DNA of 64,000 bases from SKLM01 sp964421785 (GTDB taxonomy: Bacteria; Chloroflexota; Anaerolineae; B4-G1), in contig CAYQZG010000002.1 in NCBI GenBank assembly GCA_964421785.1, positions 11,611 to 75,610 on the forward strand, read 5' to 3'. A program made the position numbers and the translations under genes. Every line of letters begins with the position of its first letter. Position 1 is the stretch's first letter. Positions 1-7,069 of the stretch are shown in pieces. The notes under the pieces were generated by a model, which ran no database searches, was not told where the DNA came from, and saw only the letters and a list, made by a program, of their open reading frames with translations.

Positions 1-729
1 CTCGAAGGTGCGGATGCCCCGTTCGCATAACATCACTCGGTTGTTACCGTGGGAGAGGATGTACTCGGCGGACATCAGCAACTCCTCTATGGTTGACATC
101 ATGCCGCGCTTGAGCATTACCGGCTTCTGGGCCTCGCCAACGGCGTGGAGCAGGGCGTAGTTCTGCATGCTCCGGGCGCCGATCTGCAGGATGTCGGCAT
201 AGGTGGAGACCAGCGGCACCAGGTCCGGCTCCATCACCTCGGTGACCACCAGCAGCCCAGTCTCCTCTCGGGCCTCGGCCAGCAGCTTGAGGCCCTCTTC
301 GCCCAGGCCTTGGAAGCTGTAGGGCGAGGTGCGAGGCTTGTACGCTCCGCCGCGGAGCACCTTGGCGCCGGCTTCCTTGACCGCGTGTGCAGCCTCCAGC
401 AGTTGTTCGCGGCTTTCGACGGCGCATGGGCCGGCCATGACGATGATCTGATCGGCGCCGATGGAGACGCCGTTCAGGTTGATGACGGTGTCCTTGGGGT
501 GGAAGTCGCGGCTGGCGAGCTTGAAAGGCCGCAAGATGGGCACGGTGCGCTCGACGCCGGAGAGGCGCTCAATGGGCTCGCGATCCAGTGGACGTCCGTT
601 GCCGATGATGCCGATGATGGTGCGCTCCTCACCCTCCGAGATGTGGGCCTGACAGCCCCACTGCTCGATGCGGGCGGTGACGTTCGTAATCTGCGCCTGG
701 GTAGCGCCTTGTTTCATCACGATGATCAT
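1..729 (-). CDS. aroF: 3-deoxy-7-phosphoheptulonate (DAHP) synthase, 3' end beyond window
   Basis: First enzyme of the shikimate pathway, condensing phosphoenolpyruvate with erythrose 4-phosphate. 243 codons are visible. Residues 1-70 look like the small ferredoxin-like regulatory domain of the Thermotoga/Bacillus-type enzymes (starts MIIVMKQG). The barrel begins near residue 97 with IIVMAGPCAVES, followed by KVLRGGAYKPRTSPYSF and QIGARSMQNYALL, which are signature segments of the family. The start is the ATG at 729, chosen because GAGGAG lies about 10 nt upstream; the in-frame ATG six codons earlier has none. Roughly the last 90-100 residues are missing at the window edge. It is the last visible gene of a minus-strand aroH-pheA-aroF operon and is probably feedback-controlled through the N-terminal domain (known for the family, not shown here). 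Confidence 0.93.
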   Translation of the reverse strand, partial: MIIVMKQGATQAQITNVTARIEQWGCQAHISEGEERTIIGIIGNGRPLDREPIERLSGVERTVPILRPFKLASRDFHPKDTVINLNGVSIGADQIIVMAGPCAVESREQLLEAAHAVKEAGAKVLRGGAYKPRTSPYSFQGLGEEGLKLLAEAREETGLLVVTEVMEPDLVPLVSTYADILQIGARSMQNYALLHAVGEAQKPVMLKRGMMSTIEELLMSAEYILSHGNNRVMLCERGIRTFE

Positions 730-847
730 TGCTGACTTACTCCTCATTGTCTTAACGTGAACCGAAAGGTAGCAGATCCGATCTAGCCGAGAGTTCGCCC
801 AAGAGTAGCTCCAAGTCTCACCAAGAAGGGCCTCGCAGGAATTGGTT

Positions 848-1696
848 CTACCTCCTGATGCCGTTCTCAGAGATCGGTGTGGTGGCGGCCGGGTAGGAGC
901 CCAGCAGCTTGACGAAAGACGACCGCCGCAGCAGCCCCATAATGGCGGCCTCGCACGGTGCATCCTGGCAATGCCCCTCGAAGTCAAGATAGAAGATGTA
1001 CTGCCAGGGCCGGTTGAGGCGGGGGCGAGATTCGATCTTGGAGAGGTTGATGCGGCGCTTAGCGAACTCGCCCATGCAGTCATAGAGGGCGCCCGGTTGG
1101 TGCGGGGTGGTGAAGATGATGGATGTCTTGTTGCGCGGGGCGCGAGGTGGGCTTTCCAGGGCCAGAACGAAGAAGCGGGTATAATTGAACGTGTAGTCCT
1201 CAATGTCCTGGTCGAGGATCACCAGATCATATAGGTCGGCGGCCAGCGAGCTGGCAACCACAGCGACGCCAGGCTCCGGCTCGGCGGAGAGGTCGCGGGC
1301 GGCGCCAGCGGTGTCGAAGGCCGGCTCGGCTGTGAGTCCGTGCCGCTCCAAGTAGCGTTGACACTGGGCCAGTGCCTGGGGATGTGATTGGACGCGCTCG
1401 ATGTCGTCCAACGCGGTACCTGGAGGGGCCATCAGCATATGTCGCACGCGGAGGATCACCTCGGCGTGGATGCGCAGGTCGTGCTCCATCAGCAGCTCAT
1501 AGGAGCGGGTGACGGAGCCGGCCACAGCATTTTCCACCGGAAGCATGCCGTGATCAGCCTCGCCGTTTTCGACCGTGAGGAAGATATCCTCCAAGGTCTT
1601 GCGGGCGTTGCTTTCCACCTTAGGACCGAAGAACTGATGGATTGCTTGCTCTGAGTAGGCTCCGGCGATGCCCTGGAAGGCAATGGTCTTGCTCAT
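848..1696 (-). CDS. pheA: Prephenate dehydratase with ACT domain
   Basis: Converts prephenate to phenylpyruvate in phenylalanine synthesis. 282 aa, the normal length of the stand-alone bacterial enzyme. The catalytic domain spans about residues 3-180 (starts IAFQGIAGAYSEQA, contains the conserved TRFFVLA near 178-184). An ACT domain follows from about residue 190 (TSIIFTTPHQPGALYD) with the ESRP motif that binds Phe in characterised homologues. The ATG at 1696 overlaps the aroH stop codon by 4 nt, so translation is probably coupled. A 118-nt gap without recognisable features separates it from aroF. Confidence 0.96.
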   Translation of the reverse strand: MSKTIAFQGIAGAYSEQAIHQFFGPKVESNARKTLEDIFLTVENGEADHGMLPVENAVAGSVTRSYELLMEHDLRIHAEVILRVRHMLMAPPGTALDDIERVQSHPQALAQCQRYLERHGLTAEPAFDTAGAARDLSAEPEPGVAVVASSLAADLYDLVILDQDIEDYTFNYTRFFVLALESPPRAPRNKTSIIFTTPHQPGALYDCMGEFAKRRINLSKIESRPRLNRPWQYIFYLDFEGHCQDAPCEAAIMGLLRRSSFVKLLGSYPAATTPISENGIRR

Positions 1697-2094
1697 GCTG
1701 CCTCCTCGTCCGTCGGCTCCGCAGGCTCGTCGCCCTGGGCCAAGTCAGGCCTCAGCGCGCGAGCCTCGCCCAGGTAGACGTGCTGGACCTCGCTCGGCGG
1801 TCGGTCGGTGTTCCAATGGATCAGCACGCGAATGCAGCGCGGCAGGCTCCCGGGGACGGCCATCTCCTGCATGCACAGGAGGGGCACCTGGGTCCAGCCG
1901 AGCTTGCGAGCAGCCTGGGCCGGATAAGCTGCATCGAGGTCGGGTGTAGCGGTGAAGACCGCACTGACCGCGTCCGCGGTTGAAAGATCATTGACTATGA
2001 CGATACGTTCCAAGAGTGCCCGCGTTGCCGCCAGGATAGCCTCCGCTCGATTGGCGTCGGCGCAGACGGCTCCTCGAATGCCGCGACAGGCCAT
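1693..2094 (-). CDS. aroH: Chorismate mutase, AroH type
   Basis: Rearranges chorismate to prephenate, feeding the downstream pheA product. About 133 aa from ATG 2094, which matches the small trimeric Bacillus-type AroH. Family segments seen: CRGIRGAV at the N-terminus, TATPDLDAAYPA, PLLCMQEM (active-site region), CIRVLIHW and HVYLGEARALRPDL. The start is chosen from GAGGAGG directly upstream and from alignment of the RGIRGA motif; a longer in-frame ATG at 2154 would fall inside the attenuator hairpin. The C-terminal 15 residues are acidic and extra to the core. First structural gene of the operon. Confidence 0.93.
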   Translation of the reverse strand: MACRGIRGAVCADANRAEAILAATRALLERIVIVNDLSTADAVSAVFTATPDLDAAYPAQAARKLGWTQVPLLCMQEMAVPGSLPRCIRVLIHWNTDRPPSEVQHVYLGEARALRPDLAQGDEPAEPTDEEAA

Positions 2095-2124
2095 GATTCC
2101 TCCTCGTGGTTCACACATAGACAT

Positions 2125-2160
2125 GAAAAAAGGGCGCGAAGCGAACTGCTCCACGCCCTT
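2125..2160 (-). terminator. Intrinsic terminator acting as attenuator before aroH
   Basis: On the minus strand AAGGGCG and CGCCCTT form a stem around a loop rich in secondary pairing, followed directly by six T. It lies after the leader-peptide stop codon (2187) and about 30 nt before the aroH start, so it can only regulate the operon, not end an upstream gene. Confidence 0.85.
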
Positions 2161-2186
2161 CGATCCCTCTTCGAGTGTCGCCTATC

Positions 2187-2285
2187 CTAAAGCATCAGGC
2201 CTCCACCCGCCGTGAAGCAGTTGCCAATGGCGGGGCTAAAATAGATGTAGGTGTAGGCAAAACGGTTGTCGAGTTGGCGGGTCAT
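2187..2285 (-). CDS. Tyr/Phe-rich leader peptide of the aroH-pheA-aroF operon
   Basis: A 32-codon reading frame starting MTRQLDNRFAYTYIYF and ending at TAG 2187. Five of eight consecutive codons (residues 9-16: F-A-Y-T-Y-I-Y-F) are Phe or Tyr, and a further Phe follows at residue 24. A purine-rich site (AGGAAAGGG) precedes the ATG. It sits between a minus-strand promoter (2325-2352) and the terminator at 2125-2160. This is the classic layout of ribosome-mediated transcription attenuation, in which stalling at scarce Tyr/Phe-tRNA would prevent terminator formation. The frame and architecture are seen directly; the mechanism is inferred. An internal CCCGCC/GGCGGG pairing inside the leader could be the competing hairpin. 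Confidence 0.8.
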   Translation of the reverse strand: MTRQLDNRFAYTYIYFSPAIGNCFTAGGGLML

Positions 2286-2324
2286 AAGCCCTTTCCTATG
2301 CCTTGATCCTCAAGTTCTGGGGCG

Positions 2325-2352
2325 ATGATACTACCTTATGAGGATTTGTCAA
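2325..2352 (-). promoter_or_regulatory. Sigma70-type promoter of the aro operon
   Basis: Minus strand: TTGACA (2352-2347), 16-nt spacer, TATCAT (2330-2325). Transcription would start near 2318, about 33 nt before the leader-peptide ATG. Confidence 0.7.
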
Positions 2353-2380
2353 GTCGGGATACACTGGCTGAATCGGTCAC

Positions 2381-2489
2381 AGGGCAATTGCATATGGACA
2401 TCGTGCGCTACTAGACCCCCATCTCGGGGTCGTCCTTCGGTGTGAATGTCGCTTCGCCTACATGCCGCTTCGCTTACTGCGATTGCCCT
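2381..2489. repeat. Inverted-arm repeat with nested type A unit
   Basis: The arms AGGGCAATTGCA (2381-2392) and TGCGATTGCCCT (2478-2489) are inverted repeats with one mismatch. The same arm sequence brackets a shorter loop at 46284-46331. Between the arms lie a C/G-rich palindrome near 2411-2432 (a similar one, in the opposite direction, is near 56873) and a type A unit (GCCGCTTCGCTTAC). The block separates the aro promoter from the lacI promoter. Confidence 0.6.
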
Positions 2490-2509
2490 GGAATTGGCCG
2501 TTTTGCCCC

Positions 2510-2538
2510 TTGACAAGGCGTGTAAGACATTGTATACT
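2510..2538 (+). promoter_or_regulatory. Consensus sigma70 promoter for the LacI-family gene
   Basis: TTGACA (2510-2515), 17-nt spacer, TATACT (2533-2538). An operator-like sequence follows immediately, suggesting autoregulation. Confidence 0.85.
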
Positions 2539-2540
2539 AT

Positions 2541-2554
2541 GTGTGAGCGTTCAC
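2541..2554. promoter_or_regulatory. Operator-like site O1 overlapping the transcription start
   Basis: GTGTGAGCGTTCAC matches 13 of 14 bases of the perfect palindrome found at 2635-2650 and lies just after the -10 box, where a bound repressor would block initiation. Confidence 0.7.
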
Positions 2555-2634
2555 GGAACCCAGACACGGGCCTTTCGTCATCCCCTTCTTTGCTTTTCAC
2601 TGCTGGTGGCAGCTGGGTAGGTCTTTGGTCGGGT

Positions 2635-2650
2635 GTGTGAACGTTCACAC
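2635..2650. promoter_or_regulatory. Perfect palindromic operator O2
   Basis: GTGTGAACGTTCACAC is a perfect 16-bp palindrome with the central CG typical of LacI/GalR-family operators. It lies 94 bp downstream of O1, about nine helical turns, which would allow looping between the two sites. Confidence 0.8.
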
Positions 2651-2707
2651 CTTCGTCAGACTTGGGCGATAGTTTTGGTCATCTGATCCTTCTGGATTGG
2701 GAGAGGT

Positions 2708-3730
2708 ATGAAGGGCAAGCGGGCCACTATCAAGGATGTCGCTGCTCTAGCGGGTGTCTCTCGCCAGACGGTCTCGCGTGTGCTGAACGACAGCGGTTAC
2801 GTCGCCGATCAGACACGCGCTCGCGTAGAGGCGGCCATTGAGAAACTGGACTACCGGCCCAACGCCGTCGCGCGGAGTATGGCAACCGGCAGCACGTGCA
2901 CGCTTGGCTGCATCTCCCCCAATCTCACCGATTACACCTTCGCCAGCATCATAGACAGCGCCCAGGCCGAGGCGCACCGCCAGGGCTACTTCATCCTCGC
3001 CGGCAGCGCTCCAGCTGAGGAGGACGTGGAACCGCTCTTGGAGGAGATGCTGCACCGTCGAGTCGATGGCCTGTTGATCCTCAATCCCCGGGCCGACGAT
3101 CGCTACCGTCACGTTCTGCCTTTGATCGAAAAAGGTATGGCCGTCGTCTACGTGGGCGATACGCCACGCGATGAGCGGATCTCCTCGGTTCGCTGCGACG
3201 ATTACGGGGGGGGCTATGAGGCGGCTCGCTACCTGATCCATCTGGGCCACGAGGCGCTGGCCACGATTGTGGGACCTGAGAATGAGGAATGCACTTTCGA
3301 GCGACTTGGCGGTTACCGTGAAGCGATGGATAAGGCTGGGCTGGCGCTGAGTCAGGCACTGACGGTGCGCGGCGACTGGTCAGCTACCTCCGGCTATCGG
3401 GCGATCCGGCAGCTTTTGGCCACAGGGCGTCCTTTCTCTGCCGTATTTGCCCAGAACGACCGCATGGCGGTGGGTGCTATCCGTTCCCTGCGGGAGGCCG
3501 GTTACTGTATACCAGACGATGTCTCTGTGATCGGTTTCGATGACATTCCCTTGGCATCCTATTTCGATCCTCCCTTGACCACGCTGCGTCAGCCGCTGGA
3601 GGAGTCTGGGCGCCGTGCGGCTGATCTTCTCATCGAGACCATCCAAGAACCAGGGCGTCCGTCAGAGCAGATCTTGACCCACGCTCGGCTGATGGAGCGT
3701 GGCTCGTGTGCATCCTACGCCGGTGATTGA
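2708..3730 (+). CDS. LacI/GalR-family transcriptional repressor of the sugar locus
   Basis: 340 aa. An N-terminal helix-turn-helix (residues 7-27, TIKDVAALAGVSRQTVSRVL) and hinge helix (about 45-60) precede a periplasmic-binding-protein-like sugar-sensing domain that starts GCISPNLTDYTFASII and ends with VSVIGFDDIPLASYF, the usual family signatures. The ATG follows GGGAGAGGT. Its own promoter carries two matching operator sites (2541 and 2635). Because the next genes encode a sugar ABC transporter and galactosidases, its inducer is probably a galactoside or a breakdown product (inference). Confidence 0.93.
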   Translation: MKGKRATIKDVAALAGVSRQTVSRVLNDSGYVADQTRARVEAAIEKLDYRPNAVARSMATGSTCTLGCISPNLTDYTFASIIDSAQAEAHRQGYFILAGSAPAEEDVEPLLEEMLHRRVDGLLILNPRADDRYRHVLPLIEKGMAVVYVGDTPRDERISSVRCDDYGGGYEAARYLIHLGHEALATIVGPENEECTFERLGGYREAMDKAGLALSQALTVRGDWSATSGYRAIRQLLATGRPFSAVFAQNDRMAVGAIRSLREAGYCIPDDVSVIGFDDIPLASYFDPPLTTLRQPLEESGRRAADLLIETIQEPGRPSEQILTHARLMERGSCASYAGD

Positions 3731-3776
3731 TGACAGAAGGAGGTGTCTATCGAAAGAAACGGTGTGATCGTCTACA

Positions 3777-3790
3777 TGTGAACGCGTACG
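3777..3790. promoter_or_regulatory. Possible third operator half-site before the transporter operon
   Basis: TGTGAACGCGTACG keeps the TGTGAACG half of the O2 palindrome but not its mirror. It lies about 40 bp before the solute-binding-protein start. Weaker evidence than O1 and O2. Confidence 0.35.
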
Positions 3791-3827
3791 AAAATCGGGA
3801 ATCTGTTAGACTCAGGAGGAAAAGAGA

Positions 3828-5213
3828 ATGAAGAAGGTTCTGTTCACGCTAGTGACGTTGGCGGCCGCCATAGGTGTGCTGACCGCCTGTGGCCCGGCGC
3901 CGACGCCGGAGCAGGTAGAGGTTACCCGCGTCGTCACGGAGAAGGAGGAGGTCGAGGTCACCAGACAGGTTGAGGTCGAGGTCGAAGTCACCAAGGAAGT
4001 TGAGGTCGAGGTCGAGAAGGAGGTGCCGGTCGAGAAGCAGATCGTGATCTACAATTCCTACATGAGCGACCCCGAGCCTCGCGAGGCCGACGCCGAACTG
4101 GTGAAGATGTTCGAGGAGGAGTATCCGAACATCGACGTGGTGCACAGCACCGTCGCCCACGAGGACTTCAAGCAGGCCATCCGGGCCTACTTGACGGCCT
4201 CGACCCCGCCGGACGTGATGACGTGGTTCGCCGGCAACCGGGCCCGTTTCTTCATTGATAAGGGCCTGATCATGGACATCAGCGACGTGTGGGAGGAAGA
4301 GGGCTGGAACGAGAGCTACCCCAAGGGCTTCCGCGCGCTGAGCACCGTCGACGGCAAGCAGTACTTCGTCCCGGCCAGCTGGTACTGGTGGGCCATCTAC
4401 TACCGCACGGACGTCTTCGAGGAGTATGGCCTGGAGCCACCCGAGACCTGGGAGGAGTTCCTGGAGGTGTGTGAGACGCTCAAGTCAAATGACGTCACGC
4501 CCCTCGCCATCGGCACCAAGTACCGCTGGACGGCGGCGGCCTGGTTCGACTACATCAACATGCGCGTCAACGGTCCTGAGTTCCACATCGACCTCATGCT
4601 TGGCAAAGAGAAGTACGACGATCCGCGCGTGAAGAAGGTCTTCACCGACTACTGGCAGCCATTGATTGAGAGTGGCTACTTCGTCGAGGATCCGGCTGCC
4701 TATAGCTGGTCGGAGGCGCTGCAGTTCATGAGCAACGGCGACGCCGCCATGTACCTGATGGGCGATTTCCTGCGCGACAGCTATCCGGATGAGGAGGAGG
4801 AGAAGCTCGACTTCTTCCGCTTCCCCATCATCGATCCCGATGTGCCCGTCGGTGAGGATGCGCCCACTGACGGCTTCTTCATCGCCGCCAACGCCCAGCA
4901 TCCGGAGGCGGGCAAGGAATTCTTGGCCTTCTTGGGCTCGGCCGAGGCCCAGCAGTACTTCGCCGAGAAGCTGGGTCGCCTGTCGACCAACAAAGAGGTG
5001 GACACCAGTGTGTTCGACGCGGTTCAGCAGAAGGGCCTTGAGTTGATCGATGGCGCCGATTACGTGGCCCAGTTCTACGACCGTGACACCACGCCCGAGA
5101 TGGCCGACGAGGGTATGAATGGCTTCATGGAGTTCTGGGACAATCCCGATACCATCGACGACATTCTGAGCCGCCTGGAGTCCGAGCGTCAGGCGATCTT
5201 TGAGGCCGAGTAG
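3828..5213 (+). CDS. Extracellular sugar-binding lipoprotein of an ABC transporter (CUT1 type)
   Basis: 461 aa. A lipoprotein signal peptide ends in VLTAC, with Cys21 the predicted lipid anchor. Residues 30-70 form a remarkable Glu/Val/Thr/Lys repeat linker of the kind common in Chloroflexota binding proteins. The mature domain is a MalE/UgpB-like family 1 solute-binding protein (VVHSTVAHEDFKQAIRAYL, WYWWAIYYRTDVFEEYGLE, PETWEEFLE). A GGAGGA site precedes the ATG. It is the first gene of the transporter operon and probably binds a galactose-containing oligosaccharide, judging only from neighbours. Confidence 0.92.
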   Translation: MKKVLFTLVTLAAAIGVLTACGPAPTPEQVEVTRVVTEKEEVEVTRQVEVEVEVTKEVEVEVEKEVPVEKQIVIYNSYMSDPEPREADAELVKMFEEEYPNIDVVHSTVAHEDFKQAIRAYLTASTPPDVMTWFAGNRARFFIDKGLIMDISDVWEEEGWNESYPKGFRALSTVDGKQYFVPASWYWWAIYYRTDVFEEYGLEPPETWEEFLEVCETLKSNDVTPLAIGTKYRWTAAAWFDYINMRVNGPEFHIDLMLGKEKYDDPRVKKVFTDYWQPLIESGYFVEDPAAYSWSEALQFMSNGDAAMYLMGDFLRDSYPDEEEEKLDFFRFPIIDPDVPVGEDAPTDGFFIAANAQHPEAGKEFLAFLGSAEAQQYFAEKLGRLSTNKEVDTSVFDAVQQKGLELIDGADYVAQFYDRDTTPEMADEGMNGFMEFWDNPDTIDDILSRLESERQAIFEAE

Positions 5214-5227
5214 CTCTGTTCTAAGGA

Positions 5228-5258
5228 GGAGCCCGTGGGCTGCCCACGGGCTCCTTTT
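5228..5258 (+). terminator. Strong stem-loop with short T-run between binding protein and permease
   Basis: A perfect 12-bp stem (GGAGCCCGTGGG / CCCACGGGCTCC) with loop CTG is followed by four T. Lying between the binding-protein gene and the first permease, it probably lowers read-through or stabilises the upstream mRNA so that binding protein exceeds permease, as known for many ABC operons. Confidence 0.75.
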
Positions 5259-5280
5259 CCCAGTAAGGAGGTCAGACCGT

Positions 5281-6165
5281 ATGTTCGGCAGCAGGATCCG
5301 CTCCCGGCTGACGCCCTATCTGTTCTTGATTGTTCCCTTGATCCTCTATCTGATCTGGGTGATCGGGCCGATGTTCTACACCTTCTATCTCAGCCTCACG
5401 GACTGGGATGGCCTCACCCAACCAAGCTTCATAGGTCTGAAGAACTACGAGCGCTTGTTCCGGGATCGAGTATTCTACATCTCACTCAAGAATAATCTCA
5501 AATGGATCATCTCCTTTATCACGGTCCCGGTGGTCCTTGGCCTGGCCCTGGCCATGGCCCTCAATCGCCGCATCCCGGGTGAGAAGTTCCTCAAGGCCAG
5601 TTTCTATTCACCTCTGGTGCTCTCCCTGGTCGTCAGCGGCCTCATCTGGTCGTGGCTATACCATCCGGCCAACGGTTTGATCAACGAAACACTGCGCGCG
5701 GTTGGCCTGGGAGGATTGGCTCAGGGCTGGCTGAGCGACGAGAAGCTGGTCATGTGGTCCATTATCGCCGTGGCTGTATGGCGGCAGGTGGGCTACGTAA
5801 TGGTTCTCTACCTGGCCGGCCTGCAGGGCATCGATCCTGGACTGGTGGATGCCTCCAGGGTCGACGGCGCCAACGCGTTCCAGACCTTCCGCCACGTTAT
5901 CTTCCCGCTGCTCGGCCCGGTCACGGTCATCGTGGTGGTGATCAGCATCATCGACTCGCTGCGGGCTTTCGACCTGGTATCGGTCATGACCCGTGGGGGA
6001 CCCCACAATTCTTCCAGCGTGCTGGCCAACTTCATGTACATTGAGGCCTTCAACAACTACAAGATGGGCTATGGTGCTGCCATCTCGGTGATCTTGTTCC
6101 TCATCAGTGCGGTCTTCATCTTCATCTACCTATACCGCGTCCTGCAAGAGGAACTGGAGTACTAG
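5281..6165 (+). CDS. Sugar ABC transporter permease 1 (MalF/UgpA-like)
   Basis: 294 aa, six predicted membrane segments (first about residues 12-34: LTPYLFLIVPLILYLIWVIG). The cytoplasmic EAA loop, which contacts the ATPase, is seen as DASRVDGANAFQTFRHVIFP. The ATG at 5281 is chosen because TAAGGAGGT precedes it; an upstream extension would run through the terminator hairpin. Pairs with the next gene as the transmembrane heterodimer. No ATP-binding subunit is encoded nearby, so a shared MsiK/UgpC-type ATPase elsewhere is expected. Confidence 0.92.
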   Translation: MFGSRIRSRLTPYLFLIVPLILYLIWVIGPMFYTFYLSLTDWDGLTQPSFIGLKNYERLFRDRVFYISLKNNLKWIISFITVPVVLGLALAMALNRRIPGEKFLKASFYSPLVLSLVVSGLIWSWLYHPANGLINETLRAVGLGGLAQGWLSDEKLVMWSIIAVAVWRQVGYVMVLYLAGLQGIDPGLVDASRVDGANAFQTFRHVIFPLLGPVTVIVVVISIIDSLRAFDLVSVMTRGGPHNSSSVLANFMYIEAFNNYKMGYGAAISVILFLISAVFIFIYLYRVLQEELEY

Positions 6166-6174
6166 GAGGGTGAT

Positions 6175-7017
6175 GTGACAGCAAGAAAGTTCTTCAGTTC
6201 GCCCTGGCGCGCGCTAGGTTATGTTGCGTTGTTGGTGGTCACCTTCATCTGGCTGGTGCCCTTCTTCGCGGCCGTCATGACGTCGGTTCGCACCAACGAC
6301 GACATTATGAGGCGGGGCTTCCTGGCGCTGCCGAATCGGATCACGCTCAACAGCTATGTGGAGGCCTGGCAGCGAGGGGGCTTGAGCCACTATCTGCCCA
6401 ACAGCTTCATCATCACGATCCCGGCGTTGATCATGACGCTGCTACTCTCCTCTCTCTCGGCCTATGCGCTGGCTCGCTTCCGCTTCAGGGGCAATCGATT
6501 GCTCCTCTTCCTCTACGTCGGGGGGATGATGTTGCCCTTCCAGGTGTTGATGTTGCCCGTCTTCCGGCTCACCGACGCCCTGGGGCTCTACGATACCTAT
6601 TGGGGTATCATTGCCTTCCACACCGCCTTCCAGCTCGGCTTCTGCACGTTTCTGCTGCGCAACTACATGCGCACTGTGCCCGGGGCGATCCTGGAATCGG
6701 CCCGCATCGACGGCTGCAGCGAGTTTCGCATCTGGTGGCAGATCATGATGCCCCTCACGCTGCCGGCTATCGCTGCCCTCGCGACGCTGGAGTTCACCTG
6801 GATCTTTAACGATTACCTCTGGGCCATCGTGCTGCTACGCAGCGAGAAGCTCAAGCCGGTCACGGCTGGACTGGCGACCTTGCAGGGGCAGTACGTCATG
6901 GACTGGACCGTGATCGTCGCCGGTGCGCTGTTAGCCACGGTTCCCACGGTGATCATATTCGTCTTCCTCCAGCGGTACTTCATTGAGGGATTGACGCTGG
7001 GCGCGACTAAAGGCTAG
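6175..7017 (+). CDS. Sugar ABC transporter permease 2 (MalG/UgpE-like)
   Basis: 280 aa, GTG start preceded by AGGAGGG, 9 nt after the previous stop. Six membrane segments; the EAA loop is seen as ESARIDGCSEFRIWWQIMMP. The C-terminus (FLQRYFIEGLTLGATKG) is the usual ending of this family. Forms the permease pair with the preceding gene. Confidence 0.92.
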   Translation: MTARKFFSSPWRALGYVALLVVTFIWLVPFFAAVMTSVRTNDDIMRRGFLALPNRITLNSYVEAWQRGGLSHYLPNSFIITIPALIMTLLLSSLSAYALARFRFRGNRLLLFLYVGGMMLPFQVLMLPVFRLTDALGLYDTYWGIIAFHTAFQLGFCTFLLRNYMRTVPGAILESARIDGCSEFRIWWQIMMPLTLPAIAALATLEFTWIFNDYLWAIVLLRSEKLKPVTAGLATLQGQYVMDWTVIVAGALLATVPTVIIFVFLQRYFIEGLTLGATKG

Positions 7018-7069
7018 AGAGGGGCTGCGCATGGCGCATCATATTTCACGCACCACACTAGGAGTCTAC

